In this document: positions 9,415 to 17,310 of the stretch, piece after piece | Layout: each line of letters begins with the position of its first letter | Numbering within the stretch: position 1 is the stretch's first letter | Assembly: GCF_000092285.1 (NCBI RefSeq) | Contig: NC_014100.1 | Coordinates: forward strand, 744,001 to 808,000 | Source: Caulobacter segnis ATCC 21756 | GTDB taxonomy: Bacteria > Pseudomonadota > Alphaproteobacteria > Caulobacterales > Caulobacteraceae | Direction of reading: 5' to 3' | Length of the DNA stretch: 64,000 nucleotides | Program-made: the position numbers and the translations under genes | The notes under the pieces: generated by a model | What the model saw: only the letters and a program-made list of their open reading frames with translations | The model's database searches: none | Told to the model about the DNA's origin: nothing

Positions 9415-10254
9415 CTACCCCACGAACGCCCGCTCGATCACGAAGTCGCCGGGTTCGGCGTTGGAGCCTTCCTTCAGGCCGTGGGCCTCGAGGAGGGCGG
9501 CGGTGTCCTTGATCATGGCCATCGAGCCGCACAGCATGGCGCGGTCGTGCTCGGGATCGAACTTGTCGCCTTCCAGGCCGAGGTCGCTGAACAGCTTGCC
9601 GCTCTCGATCAGGTCGGTGAAGCGGCCCTGGCGCTCGAACGGCTCGCGGGTCACGGTCGGATAGTAGGTGAGCTGGGCGCGGGCCTCGTCGCCGACCAGC
9701 GGGTCGTCGAAGATCTCGTGGGTGAAGAGGTCGCGATAGGCCAGCTCCTTCACCTCGCGCACGCCGTGGGCGACGATCACGCGCTCGAAGCGGCTGTAGG
9801 CGTCGGGGTCGCGGGCCACCGACAGCCAGGGCGCCAGGCCGGTGCCGGTGCCGAACAGGAAGAGGCGCTTGCCCGGACGGACGGCGTCCAAAACGAGCGT
9901 CCCGGTCGGCTTCTTGCCCAGCAGGATCTCGTCGCCTTCCTGAATCTGCTGCAGGCGCGAGGTCAGCGGGCCGTCCGGAACCTTAATCGAGAAGAACTCC
10001 AGCTCTTCGGCGAAGGACGGCGAGCCGATCGAATAGGCGCGCAGGATCGGCTTCTTCCCGCCCAGCTCCTCGCGCGGCGGCAGGCCGATCATCACGAACT
10101 CGCCCGAGCGGAAGCGGAAGCTGGCCGGGCGGGTGATGGCGAAGCTGAACAGCCGATCGGTCCAGTGCTTCACCCAAAGCACCTTCTCGACGAAGTAGGG
10201 GGCGTCCTTCACGGGCGTTGATGGCGCGGGGGCGGCGGGAGCGGCAGCCGTCAT
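9415..10254 (-). CDS. fpr: Ferredoxin--NADP+ reductase
   Basis: The 279-residue protein is a bacterial FAD-dependent ferredoxin/flavodoxin-NADP+ reductase. The FAD motif RAYSIGSP is near residue 90 and the NADP motif FGTGTGLAPW follows. The C terminus AFVG is typical of bacterial Fpr. It supplies reduced ferredoxin or flavodoxin for Fe-S assembly and oxidative-stress recovery. An upstream in-frame start exists (10359), but the ATG at 10254, followed by an Ala/Pro-rich leader and then the conserved domain, is preferred. It is transcribed away from the lipoprotein gene. Confidence 0.93.
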   Translation of the reverse strand: MTAAAPAAPAPSTPVKDAPYFVEKVLWVKHWTDRLFSFAITRPASFRFRSGEFVMIGLPPREELGGKKPILRAYSIGSPSFAEELEFFSIKVPDGPLTSRLQQIQEGDEILLGKKPTGTLVLDAVRPGKRLFLFGTGTGLAPWLSVARDPDAYSRFERVIVAHGVREVKELAYRDLFTHEIFDDPLVGDEARAQLTYYPTVTREPFERQGRFTDLIESGKLFSDLGLEGDKFDPEHDRAMLCGSMAMIKDTAALLEAHGLKEGSNAEPGDFVIERAFVG

Positions 10255-10545
10255 CTGAACTCTTCGGGATTTAGGCGCGGGGAGGCGCGGAAAAGAGCGA
10301 AACCGCCACGGCCCTGAGGCGGCGGGTGTCTCATGCGAGCAAGGCCGACTTCCTGTCAATGACGGTTGTCTAATGCGGGCGCCTGAAAATCTCAGCTCCG
10401 GGGACGATGGCGAGCACCGGGTGGCAGGGTTCGGAATGTCCGGTTGTCTTTAGTCGTCAGGCCGACATTGAAGATGTGAATGAGATCGCTTCGCATCGCA
10501 GCATGTCGTGAAAACAAGATCAGCGCCGCCGATAACTAAAAGCGA

Positions 10546-10570
10546 GGTTTTCTCGACTTTGTCGAAAACC
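10546..10570. promoter_or_regulatory. Inverted repeat in the 10255-10675 gap
   Basis: GGTTTTC and GAAAACC arms, with a further GAC/GTC pairing inside, form a 25-bp palindrome about 105 bp upstream of the lipoprotein gene. The 421-bp gap is notably less GC-rich than its surroundings and probably carries the promoters for fpr and the lipoprotein gene. I see no gene in it. Confidence 0.25.
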
Positions 10571-10675
10571 GCGCACCGCTTTTCCGAATGCGTCAAAAAT
10601 GTGATTGCCGCCCCCCGAAACGAGGCGCAGACTTCCTTTTGCTTCGTTCGCGGAGCCAACGATACGGAGGAACGT

Positions 10676-11095
10676 ATGCGGGTATGGTTCGTAGGGGCCG
10701 CCGCGGCGGCCGGTTTAGTCGCGCTCGGCTTGTCGGGCTGCAGCGACGGCGGCGCGAAGACGAAGGTCGCGCAAGCCAATCAGGTGGTCGTCGAAGCCAC
10801 GCCGGTGACGGCGTCGGGCTGCGTCCGCCCGGTCGAGAACACCGATTGCCTCGTCGTGAAGGGCCGCGGTGGCGGCTATTACGACATCAGCAGCGCCAGT
10901 CCGGCGCCGGACCTGTCCAAGGGCGTGGCGATCTCGCTGCGCGGCAAGGACCGGGGCAAGAACACCCAGTGCGGCCGGCAGCTGACCGACGTGAAGTGGT
11001 CCTATCTCGGCATCCAGTGCGGCGCGACCCTGCCCTCGACGGCTTCGACCGCCACCGACAAGGACGCCAAGGGCAAGACCGAGAAGGCGGGGTAG
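10676..11095 (+). CDS. Small predicted lipoprotein, unknown function
   Basis: The 139-residue protein has a lipoprotein signal: basic start, hydrophobic run, then lipobox LSGC with Cys at about residue 20. The mature part contains four more cysteines-in-context (SGCVRP, NTDCLVV, NTQCGRQ, GIQCGAT), suggesting two disulfides in the periplasm, and a Lys/Asp/Thr-rich tail. The start is set by a CGGAGG ribosome site six bases before the ATG at 10676. I do not recognise a named family; it looks like a compact, conserved periplasmic lipoprotein domain. Confidence 0.8.
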   Translation: MRVWFVGAAAAAGLVALGLSGCSDGGAKTKVAQANQVVVEATPVTASGCVRPVENTDCLVVKGRGGGYYDISSASPAPDLSKGVAISLRGKDRGKNTQCGRQLTDVKWSYLGIQCGATLPSTASTATDKDAKGKTEKAG

Positions 11096-11105
11096 GGCCC
11101 CGCCG

Positions 11106-11294
11106 CTAGCTCTCGCCGGAGCCGGGATCGGTCTCGGTCTTCGGCGATCGGCTGCTGTCGGCCGCGCCGGGCGGTTCCGTCGCGGGTCGCGGCGGCTGGC
11201 CGTCGGGCGTGCCGGTCCGCTGGTTCTCCTGCTCGACCTCCTGATTCGACGGGCGGTCCGAGGGCGAGGGCTGTTGGCTGTTGATCGTGGGCAT
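11106..11294 (-). CDS. Possible small disordered protein
   Basis: A 62-codon frame encodes a Pro/Ser/Glu/Gln-rich, hydrophilic sequence with no hydrophobic core and probably no fold. It starts at an ATG with only a weak upstream purine signal and converges on the lipoprotein gene, with 10 bp between the stops. It could be genuine or a chance frame in low-complexity DNA. Confidence 0.35.
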   Translation of the reverse strand: MPTINSQQPSPSDRPSNQEVEQENQRTGTPDGQPPRPATEPPGAADSSRSPKTETDPGSGES

Positions 11295-11337
11295 TGCGGA
11301 AAAACGCCTGGCGGGGCCGTTCGATCCGCGTTTCTTC

Positions 11338-11469
11338 TTCCTCCCCCACCGGGGGAGGGGGACCGGCGGACGCCGGTGGAGGGGGCTTCGCCGCGCCGAA
11401 CCGCTCCGCGGACCCCCTCCGTCTCGATGCGTATCCGCATCGATCCGCCTCCCCCTGATGGGGAGGAAG
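11338..11469. repeat. Palindromic intergenic repeat, family B copy 1
   Basis: A 132-bp element starting with CTCCCCCACCGGGGGAG and ending near CCTCCCCCTGATGGGGAGG, with GGACCCCCTCCGTCTCGATGC inside. Related copies lie at 12974-13114 (opposite orientation), 20603-20738 and 23594-23723. It fills most of the 11295-11632 gap in front of tRNA-Trp. Confidence 0.8.
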
Positions 11470-11632
11470 ACAGGCAAAATCCTCAATCCGCCGCGCCCCG
11501 CTTGCCCGCCGGGTGCGACCCTGCTAAATGGCGCGGCTCTGGCGACAGAACATGGCGCGCCGAGGCCTTGAGGCCTTCCGGCGCGCTGTCTGTCTCTGGA
11601 TGTCCGTCGGCCCGAAAGGGCGGTCGGTCCGC

Positions 11633-11708
11633 AGGAGTGTAGCTCAGCTGGTAGAGCGTCGGTCTCCAAAACCGAAAGTCGTGGGTTCGAGTCCCCCCAC
11701 TCCTGCCA
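11633..11708 (+). tRNA. tRNA-Trp (anticodon CCA)
   Basis: A 76-nt cloverleaf: acceptor AGGAGTG pairs with CACTCCT, the D arm contains AGCTCAGCTGGTAGAGC, the anticodon loop is CTCCAAA on a TCGGT/ACCGA stem, and the T arm contains GGTTCGAGTCC. The CCA end is encoded at 11706-11708. It sits directly upstream of secE, the usual arrangement in many bacteria, so it may be co-transcribed with secE-nusG. Confidence 0.98.
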
Positions 11709-11768
11709 CTATATGTTTCCGACGGGTCGCTCTCTGGCCCGCAGTTGAAAGTCGTGAGCCTCAAGAGC

Positions 11769-12086
11769 ATGGCCAGGAAACCGGGATCCAGCCCGTCCGC
11801 GATGAAGAACCGCGCCGCCAAGACGGCCGCGGCGATGTCGCCCGCCGGCGCCGCGACGGCCGCCGCCGCTCCCGCCACCCCCAAGAAGCGCACCAGCCCG
11901 GTCCAGTTCTTCCGCGAAGTCCGCGCCGAAGCCCGCAAGATCACCTGGACCACCCGTAAAGAGACCTGGATCACCTCGGTGATGGTCTTCATCATGGTGG
12001 TGATGGCGTCGCTGTTCTTCCTGGCGGTCGATGGCGGCCTGGGCTTTGCCGTGAACCAGCTTCTGAAGCTGGCCACCGCGAGATAA
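11769..12086 (+). CDS. secE: Preprotein translocase subunit SecE
   Basis: SecE clamps SecY in the Sec translocon. The 105-residue product has an Ala/Pro-rich N-terminal extension, the conserved cytoplasmic amphipathic helix with FFREVRAEARKITW, and one C-terminal membrane helix (about residues 73-95). The family core needs only about the last 60 residues, so the start is uncertain: ATGs at 11769, 11802 and 11836 are all possible and none has a strong ribosome site. It sits between tRNA-Trp and nusG as expected. Confidence 0.93.
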   Translation: MARKPGSSPSAMKNRAAKTAAAMSPAGAATAAAAPATPKKRTSPVQFFREVRAEARKITWTTRKETWITSVMVFIMVVMASLFFLAVDGGLGFAVNQLLKLATAR

Positions 12087-12096
12087 GATAGAGACG

Positions 12097-12654
12097 ATGA
12101 GCACCGAAACCGCCTCGAACCCGAACCACAAGTGGTACATCGTCCACGCCTACTCGAACTTCGAGAAGAAAGTGGCCGAGAGCATCCGCGAGCAGGCCAA
12201 GAACCAGGGCCTGGAGGAGAACTTCTCCGAGATCCTGGTCCCGACCGAGGATGTCGTCGAGATCCGCCGCGGCCGTAAGGTCAACGCCGAGCGCAAGTTC
12301 TTCCCGGGTTACGTCCTGGTGAAGATGAACCTCTCGGACGAAGCCTACCACCTGATCAAGAACACCCCGAAGGTCACGGGCTTCCTGGGCAGCGGCTCCA
12401 AGCCGATGCCGGTCTCGGAAAAGGAAGTTCAGCGCATCATCGGCACGATCGAGGAGGGCGTCGCCGCTCCGAAGGCCGTGGTCCTGTACGAAGTGGGCGA
12501 GAACGTCCGCGTCACCGACGGCCCGTTCGCCAGCTTCAACGGCTCGGTCGAGTACGTCGACGAGGAAAAGGCCCGCCTGCGCGTCACCGTCTCGATCTTC
12601 GGCCGCGCCACGCCGGTCGAGCTGGAATATAATCAGGTCGAAAAGATCGCTTAA
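12097..12654 (+). CDS. nusG: Transcription termination/antitermination protein NusG
   Basis: NusG binds RNA polymerase and couples it to Rho or the ribosome. The 185-residue product has the NGN domain (KWYIVHAYSNFEKKVAE start; FFPGYVLVKM) and a C-terminal KOW domain with VRVTDGPFASFNGSVE. It begins 10 bp after secE, so the two are co-transcribed. A strong terminator follows 27 bp after the stop, so transcription does not simply continue into rplK as in many bacteria. Confidence 0.98.
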   Translation: MSTETASNPNHKWYIVHAYSNFEKKVAESIREQAKNQGLEENFSEILVPTEDVVEIRRGRKVNAERKFFPGYVLVKMNLSDEAYHLIKNTPKVTGFLGSGSKPMPVSEKEVQRIIGTIEEGVAAPKAVVLYEVGENVRVTDGPFASFNGSVEYVDEEKARLRVTVSIFGRATPVELEYNQVEKIA

Positions 12655-12681
12655 AAGCGGTCCATCGGTCCGAAGCTTTTC

Positions 12682-12715
12682 AAAGCCCCGCGCCCGCAAG
12701 GCGCGGGGCTTTTGC
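12682..12715 (+). terminator. Rho-independent terminator after nusG
   Basis: A 13-bp stem AAAGCCCCGCGCC / GGCGCGGGGCTTT with a five-base loop, followed by a short T-rich run. Confidence 0.9.
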
Positions 12716-12733
12716 TTTGCGGGGCTCGCGAGG

Positions 12734-12742
12734 TTATCCACA
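12734..12742 (+). promoter_or_regulatory. Perfect DnaA-box 9-mer (TTATCCACA)
   Basis: This exactly matches the bacterial DnaA-box consensus TTATCCACA and lies 23 bp upstream of the small membrane-protein gene. A second identical 9-mer in the same orientation lies just after that gene's stop codon. Confidence 0.5.
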
Positions 12743-12765
12743 GGGTGACCCGCGCGGAGGCCCTG

Positions 12766-12951
12766 ATGTCCCAATCCTTGACACCGCAAGACGACCGCCA
12801 GACCGCCGTCGCCGAGTTCGAGGCCGGCCCGATCCGCGCCCGCGCCGAGGTCAGCGTCACGCCGGCGGGGCTGCTGGCGCTGGGCGCGCTGATGAGCGGG
12901 ATCCTGCTGTCCAGCGCGGCGATCGTCTGGGCCGCGCGGCGGCGACGCTAA
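12766..12951 (+). CDS. Small single-pass membrane protein
   Basis: The 61-residue protein has a polar N-terminal half and one C-terminal membrane helix (about residues 34-55, LLALGALMSGILLSSAAIVW) followed by a basic tail. The ATG at 12766 has a GGAGG ribosome site five bases upstream. No known family is recognised. The gene is tightly flanked by two DnaA-box 9-mers, with a terminator before it and a repeat after it, so it stands alone as a single-gene unit. Confidence 0.6.
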   Translation: MSQSLTPQDDRQTAVAEFEAGPIRARAEVSVTPAGLLALGALMSGILLSSAAIVWAARRRR

Positions 12952-12954
12952 AAG

Positions 12955-12963
12955 TTATCCACA
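12955..12963 (+). promoter_or_regulatory. Second perfect DnaA-box 9-mer
   Basis: TTATCCACA begins four bases after the stop codon of the micro-protein gene, 221 bp from the first box and in the same orientation. A weaker TTATCCA match lies further on near 13178. Confidence 0.5.
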
Positions 12964-12973
12964 GGGGGCGGTT

Positions 12974-13114
12974 CTTCCTCCCCATTAGGGGGAGGTGGAT
13001 CGCCGCGAATACGCGGCGAGACGGAGGGGGTCCGCGAAGCGGTGGTGAGGTCGCCATCGCTCAGGCCCCCTCCACCGGCGTTCGCCGGTCCCCCTCCCCC
13101 GGTGGGGGAGGAAG
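12974..13114. repeat. Palindromic intergenic repeat, family B copy 2
   Basis: Inverted relative to copy 1: it begins TTCCTCCCCATTAGGGGGAGG and contains GAGACGGAGGGGGTCCGCGAAG. It ends CCTCCCCCGGTGGGGGAGGAAG. Confidence 0.8.
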
Positions 13115-13236
13115 GAAGATCAATTCCCGTCCCTTTCCTCCGCCAGAAACTGACGTTTCTCTTCTTTCACAACCACTTATCCAAAAAATCCCGCCGTCCG
13201 TCCCCGGCGCCTCCACCGGCTCCATGCTTTGATCTC

Positions 13237-13623
13237 ATGAGCCAGACCCAAACCCCCGCCGCCCCCTCGCCCCGCCAATGGTGCGACGCGATCCAAGCCA
13301 AGCTGATGGCCGCCCTCGACGAGGCCTGGCGCATCGCCGAGTCCAGCGACGACCCGGCCGTCCAGGCCCGGGCCCGCGACAAGGCCAAGCTGTGCGCCCA
13401 GATGGCGGCCGCGGCCCGCAAGATCGCGGCGATGAGCCCGCCGGCGAAGACCGGCAAGGCGGGCCCCGAGCATCCGCTGGACCTGATCCAGGACTTCGTC
13501 CGCCGCATGGACAAGGCGACGACGGCGATCGAGGCGGCGGAAGAGCCCGCGCCCGAGCCGCAGCCCCGCGCCGCCCAGGCCGTGGCCATGCAGGCTGCGC
13601 TGGCCAAGCTGAAGCGGCGGTAG
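13237..13623 (+). CDS. Hypothetical protein, helical, soluble
   Basis: The 128-residue protein is Ala-rich and predicted to be almost entirely helical, with conserved-looking segments WCDAIQAKLMAALDEAW and FVRRMDKATTAIEA and a basic C terminus ending KLKRR. There is no signal peptide or membrane segment. The start is the ATG at 13237; an open frame runs upstream to 13042 but passes through the family B repeat and is not credible. Function is not recognised. Confidence 0.7.
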   Translation: MSQTQTPAAPSPRQWCDAIQAKLMAALDEAWRIAESSDDPAVQARARDKAKLCAQMAAAARKIAAMSPPAKTGKAGPEHPLDLIQDFVRRMDKATTAIEAAEEPAPEPQPRAAQAVAMQAALAKLKRR

Positions 13624-13637
13624 TCTCTAGCGGACTT

Positions 13638-13743
13638 GCCCCCTCCGCGCCTGCGGCGCTCCTCCCCCTGAAGGGGGAAGAAGGGGGCTCCTTCCGCCCC
13701 CTTAGGGGGCGGACGACCACGCGGCGCGTGGTCAGGTGGGGGC
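13638..13743. repeat. Palindromic intergenic repeat, family F
   Basis: GC-rich element with hairpins CTCCCCCTGAAGGGGGAAG and CGCCCCCTTAGGGGGCG followed by CCACGCGGCGCGTGG. I found one copy in the window. It lies between two converging genes and could terminate both. Confidence 0.6.
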
Positions 13744-13772
13744 GCGGCGGCGGCCGGATTTGGCGCCCCTTC

Positions 13773-15302
13773 TCATCGAAGAACCCGCCCATACGTCTGG
13801 CCGTCCAGCACCAGGCGCTCGACCCCGTCGAAGCGGAGGATCTGGCCCTGCAGCGGCACGAGCTCGATGCGGACGCTCTCGGGCGCTGAACCCGCCTCGG
13901 CCGTCGCGGACATCACGCCGGCCCGCGCGGTCATGCGCCCGTCGACCTCGCAGATCTCGATCCGGCCCATGTCGGGGTTCTCGTAGGTTCCGACATAGTC
14001 GCCGGTGGGGCGCGCCAGGGACCAGGGACGCGCGGCCCGCTCGGCCCGGCTCTTGGCCAGGCCGGCCTGGCGCTTGTCGCGGCGAGCCGCCAGCGCCGCC
14101 AGTTCGGCGTCGTAATGGGCCGCAAGGTCGGGCCGCCCGGCGAAGCGGTCGTAGGCGTAGTTCGCCACCAGGTCGACCAGCTCTCCGGCCATCAGGTCCT
14201 CGTTGGCCATCACCGCCACGCCCAGGCCCCGCGCCGGCATGAAGGAGACATGGGCCCGCGCGCCGGCGAAGTTGCCGAAATGGTGGATCAGCACTTCGTC
14301 GCCATAGCGGCCGGTCTGCCAGCCCAGGCCGTAGCCGTCGCGCGCGTAGGGGCCGAAGACGGTTTGCTGGGTCGCCACGGCGCGATGGGTCGAGGCCACG
14401 AGGCCGGCCGGAAAGACGCGCCGGCCGTCCAGCCGCCCGTCATTGAGCTGCAGCTCCAGCCACCGGGCCATGTCGCGCGCGGTGGAGACCAGGCCGCCGG
14501 CCGACTGCATGGTGGCGTCGACCTTCTGCAGCGGGCTGGGCGTCGGCCGCCCGTCGTCGGCGGGGACGTGGCTGGTGGCGACCACGCCTTGGCGTCGGGC
14601 CTTGGAGATCCAGCCCGTCGTGCGACGCATCCCGGCCGGGGCCAGGACCTCGCGCTGGACCAGCGCGCGCCAGTCGCGGCCGAACCGGCCCTCGGTCAGC
14701 GTCGTGGCCAGGTTGTAGCCGGTGTTCGTGTAGCGAAAGGTTCCATAGGGCGTGGTCGGGCTTCTGACCGTGGGCGCCAGCAGGGCCCGCATCAGCGCCG
14801 GGTCGTGCTGGCCCGTATAGGCCGCGCGATACGGGATCGGCGCGTTCTCCAGGCCGGACCGGTGGCTCAGGAGGTCGGTCAGGGTGATCGACCCGCCGAT
14901 GTCGGCGGGCAGGGGACTGGCGCCGGCCCAGGCCGCGACGGGCGTGTCCAGGCCAAGCTCGCCACGGCCCGCCATGCGGGCCAGCGCCAGGGCGGTGAAG
15001 GCCTTGGTCGCCGAGGCGATGTAGAAGCCGGTGTCGGCGTCGACGCGCGTCCCCGTCCGGACGTCGGCCACGCCATAGCCGGCGACGAGCACCGCGGCGT
15101 CGCCCTTGACCACGGCCAGCGATAGCCCCGGGACGGTCTCGATCCGAGCCAGGGCCGCGCGGACGAAGGCGTCGATGTCGCCGGCCTCGGCGGGGGGCTT
15201 CGCGGGCGACGCGGCGCTCCCGGCGACGGGCGCGCCGCTGGACAACAGGGCGGCGAGCGCGCCGACGACGTGGCGGCGCGAGGGGTGTGCGAGGTCGGTC
15301 AT
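13773..15302 (-). CDS. Exported serine hydrolase, beta-lactamase/class C family
   Basis: The 509-residue protein has a twin-arginine-like leader (SRRHVVGALAALL) and a signal cleavage region near residue 30. The PBP-fold motifs are SxxK as S-A-T-K in YIASATKAF and YxN as YTN in YTNTGYN. The C-terminal 100 residues form a lipocalin-like extra domain as in other 'serine hydrolase' family members. It is longer than the partial relative at 1-699. The ATG at 15302 has an AGGAG site. Substrate unknown; peptidase, esterase or beta-lactamase activity are all possible. Confidence 0.92.
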   Translation of the reverse strand: MTDLAHPSRRHVVGALAALLSSGAPVAGSAASPAKPPAEAGDIDAFVRAALARIETVPGLSLAVVKGDAAVLVAGYGVADVRTGTRVDADTGFYIASATKAFTALALARMAGRGELGLDTPVAAWAGASPLPADIGGSITLTDLLSHRSGLENAPIPYRAAYTGQHDPALMRALLAPTVRSPTTPYGTFRYTNTGYNLATTLTEGRFGRDWRALVQREVLAPAGMRRTTGWISKARRQGVVATSHVPADDGRPTPSPLQKVDATMQSAGGLVSTARDMARWLELQLNDGRLDGRRVFPAGLVASTHRAVATQQTVFGPYARDGYGLGWQTGRYGDEVLIHHFGNFAGARAHVSFMPARGLGVAVMANEDLMAGELVDLVANYAYDRFAGRPDLAAHYDAELAALAARRDKRQAGLAKSRAERAARPWSLARPTGDYVGTYENPDMGRIEICEVDGRMTARAGVMSATAEAGSAPESVRIELVPLQGQILRFDGVERLVLDGQTYGRVLR

Positions 15303-15425
15303 GGGCTCTCCTGCAGGCAAGAGGCTCCGGCGACGCGATTTGGAGGCGGCGGGGCGGGATATTTTTCGCGGGAGGGGGCGGAGAAGACCCAGGAGGAGCG
15401 GCCGACAAGCCGCCACATATCTTCA

Positions 15426-15556
15426 CGTCATTCCCGCCCTTGTGGCGGGAACCCCTGGTTCAGCTGACACGATAGGCGCAAGCGGACCGCCAGCGGTCCG
15501 CCCCTCCCGCCCCTGCGGCGGATAGAGGGGGTCCCGCCACAAGGGCGGGAATGACG
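15426..15556. repeat. Palindromic intergenic repeat, family A copy 2
   Basis: A 131-bp copy with both terminal inverted repeats intact. The interior reads GGTTCAGCTGACACGATAGG, then CGGACCGCCAGCGGTCCG, an internal hairpin. It lies upstream of the serine hydrolase, in the 15303-15778 gap. Confidence 0.88.
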
Positions 15557-15580
15557 GGGGTTATGGATGGCGGCGTCATC

Positions 15581-15642
15581 GCCCCTTCTCCCCGGAGAAG
15601 GAGCCATCCTTACATCTCACGGCGAGACGATCGCGGGGCTGA
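15581..15642. repeat. Family D repeat, left half copy
   Basis: These 62 bp match 17311-17372 with two mismatches (CTTCTCCCCGGAGAAGG, then CCATCCTTACATCTCACGGC). Similarity stops abruptly after GGGGCTGA, where the full copy enters its central hairpin. The two copies are direct repeats about 1.73 kb apart and bracket the metalloprotease-like module. Confidence 0.85.
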
Positions 15643-15778
15643 CCGAGGATCCGCGTTGCGCTCCTTTTCGCGGCTCCTACGAGAAATGTGGATCACGATT
15701 TCATCCCCAGCAGCCTTATGCATTGACTTGAGGTTGAATTGGTACAACTTTTGAGTGAATTGCTGTGAGGGTATGAGT

Positions 15779-16615
15779 ATGAGCGTGAGTTTTCCGGCGC
15801 CTGTTGCGTACTCGACGGTCTATGGGCCGAGGTTTTCCACGGTATCGTATAGCACCTCATCGAACACCGTTGATGAATTGGTGATCATCGGTCAAAGGCC
15901 TATCTCATGGCCTACCGATAATATTCCACCTGGGAGTATTGCATTCCAAGATGGATATTATGGAATGTGGAAGTTTAATCCTGATGGGAGTCCAAATCCA
16001 GAATACAATGTTGGTTTATACTCAAACGAACATATAATTAAATTCGATGTCAGTGCGGCAAACACCCCTCAGGCTGTTCTTCTTGCGCTGAAATTGGCTT
16101 CAAGCATCGCCACCATAGGTCACGGGCTAAGTTATCTGTCAGAAACCCAGAATATAAACACGGCTGGGGGTGTATTAAGGGGGGAGGATTTCAAGCTAAA
16201 TTGGGATTGGGTAAATATCAAGATTGTTGATAATATGCCAGACGGATCGCACGGCTCTCCAATGGTTACGAGCTGGTCTCCTGATGGTACTGGAAATTAC
16301 GCGCCGAATATATATGTCAATATTAATGCTCTTGATCATTATGGTCAGGCTGATGGGTCAGGCCTTAATTATGCGTTGATGCATGAAATTGCGCATATTA
16401 CTACTCCAGGCCAGCAAACGGCCAATCAAATGATAATGGAATATATGAATGCAACGGGCGACACCGCTCTTGCTCACTGGGGAGAGTACGTTCCGGCGGA
16501 GAATCCGTGGCATGCTCACTTAGAGTATGTTGCGAACAATATCGCGATCACGGTGGCGGACATGCTCCAGATCCCCGTGATCCACGATCCCGTGAATGGG
16601 TGGATGTTTCCATGA
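15779..16615 (+). CDS. HExxH...ExxAN zinc-metalloprotease-like protein, AT-rich, probably acquired
   Basis: The 278-residue protein belongs to no family I recognise. It has a zinc-protease motif HEIAH (His202, Glu203, His206), followed by a possible third ligand Glu249 in HLEYVANNIA. That ExxAN arrangement resembles ImmA/IrrE-type gluzincins. There is no signal peptide; the N terminus is Ser/Tyr-rich and contains DELVIIGQRP. The gene is clearly poorer in GC than its neighbours, pointing to recent transfer. The ATG at 15779 has GAGG eight bases upstream; an ATG at 15773 and a GTG at 15755 are alternatives. Its stop overlaps the next gene's start (ATGA), so the two are translated together. Confidence 0.75.
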   Translation: MSVSFPAPVAYSTVYGPRFSTVSYSTSSNTVDELVIIGQRPISWPTDNIPPGSIAFQDGYYGMWKFNPDGSPNPEYNVGLYSNEHIIKFDVSAANTPQAVLLALKLASSIATIGHGLSYLSETQNINTAGGVLRGEDFKLNWDWVNIKIVDNMPDGSHGSPMVTSWSPDGTGNYAPNIYVNINALDHYGQADGSGLNYALMHEIAHITTPGQQTANQMIMEYMNATGDTALAHWGEYVPAENPWHAHLEYVANNIAITVADMLQIPVIHDPVNGWMFP

Positions 16616-17277
16616 CCGTGCGTCCGATCGCTGTTTTCGTCGCGGCCGTTCTTTCGATTGGGAGCGTTGCAAAGGCGGATCAGCAGGCGCCCATCGCCTC
16701 GGTCGATCTGGGCTTCGCGCATGACGGATCGCTAGGCCCGTTTTACTACATCGGCGGCGTCTCAAGCCGGGTGGATTTGCACGCTTCGGCGAGGTTGGCG
16801 CGGCTGGAGGCCCCCGCGATCGCCCGCATGACGGACGGCGGGTGGGCGCGGTGGAAGGTCCAGGACCCGTTCGCCGAGACGCTGTCCCTGAGCTGGATAC
16901 AAGCCGTTCCGAAGGCGGCGGGCGCTCCAGATTGGGCGCCCCCGCCCGGGCCCGCCCCTGCGCCTCCCCAGACGAAAGGCGCCGCAGGGTGCCGCTGGGC
17001 CAGCTTCAGCACGCGTCCGCTGGGGCGCTTTCTGGGGCTGCTGGATTGCAAGGGCGAGAGCGGATCGGTTCTCGCGACGCTGGGCGACGCGGACAAGACC
17101 GGCGCACGGCCTGTCGTGAAGCTGGCGTCGATGAAGATGCGGTTCGACGCGATCGACATAACGCTCAGCCGACCCCATTCCGACGGTGCGGTCGTGGTCC
17201 TGGCGGCCTACGACCCCAAGGCGCGCCGCTTCGACTATGTTCAACTGTTTTGGCCCTCGGCTGAACAATCCCGATGA
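16612..17277 (+). CDS. Exported protein coupled to the metalloprotease-like gene
   Basis: The 221-residue product begins with a signal peptide (about residues 1-22, cleavage after AKA). After a globular region it has a Pro-rich linker (APPPGPAPAPP, about residues 108-120). Two cysteines (AGCRW, LLDCKG) are spaced for a disulfide. No known family is recognised. Its ATG overlaps the preceding stop in ATGA. Unlike its partner it has the high GC of the host genome. A role as periplasmic partner, chaperone or inhibitor of the metalloprotease-like protein is inference from the coupling alone. Confidence 0.75.
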   Translation: MTVRPIAVFVAAVLSIGSVAKADQQAPIASVDLGFAHDGSLGPFYYIGGVSSRVDLHASARLARLEAPAIARMTDGGWARWKVQDPFAETLSLSWIQAVPKAAGAPDWAPPPGPAPAPPQTKGAAGCRWASFSTRPLGRFLGLLDCKGESGSVLATLGDADKTGARPVVKLASMKMRFDAIDITLSRPHSDGAVVVLAAYDPKARRFDYVQLFWPSAEQSR

Positions 17278-17310
17278 CCCCGGAGGGGGCGGATGGCCTC
17301 ACGCGTCGTC

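Noticed and set aside
10450..10779. 109-codon minus-strand frame upstream of the lipoprotein
   Set aside because: Overlaps the start of the lipoprotein gene and has no signal, domain or ribosome site.
13042..13236. Upstream extension of the helical hypothetical protein
   Set aside because: It reads through the end of a family B repeat; the ATG at 13237 begins the plausible protein.
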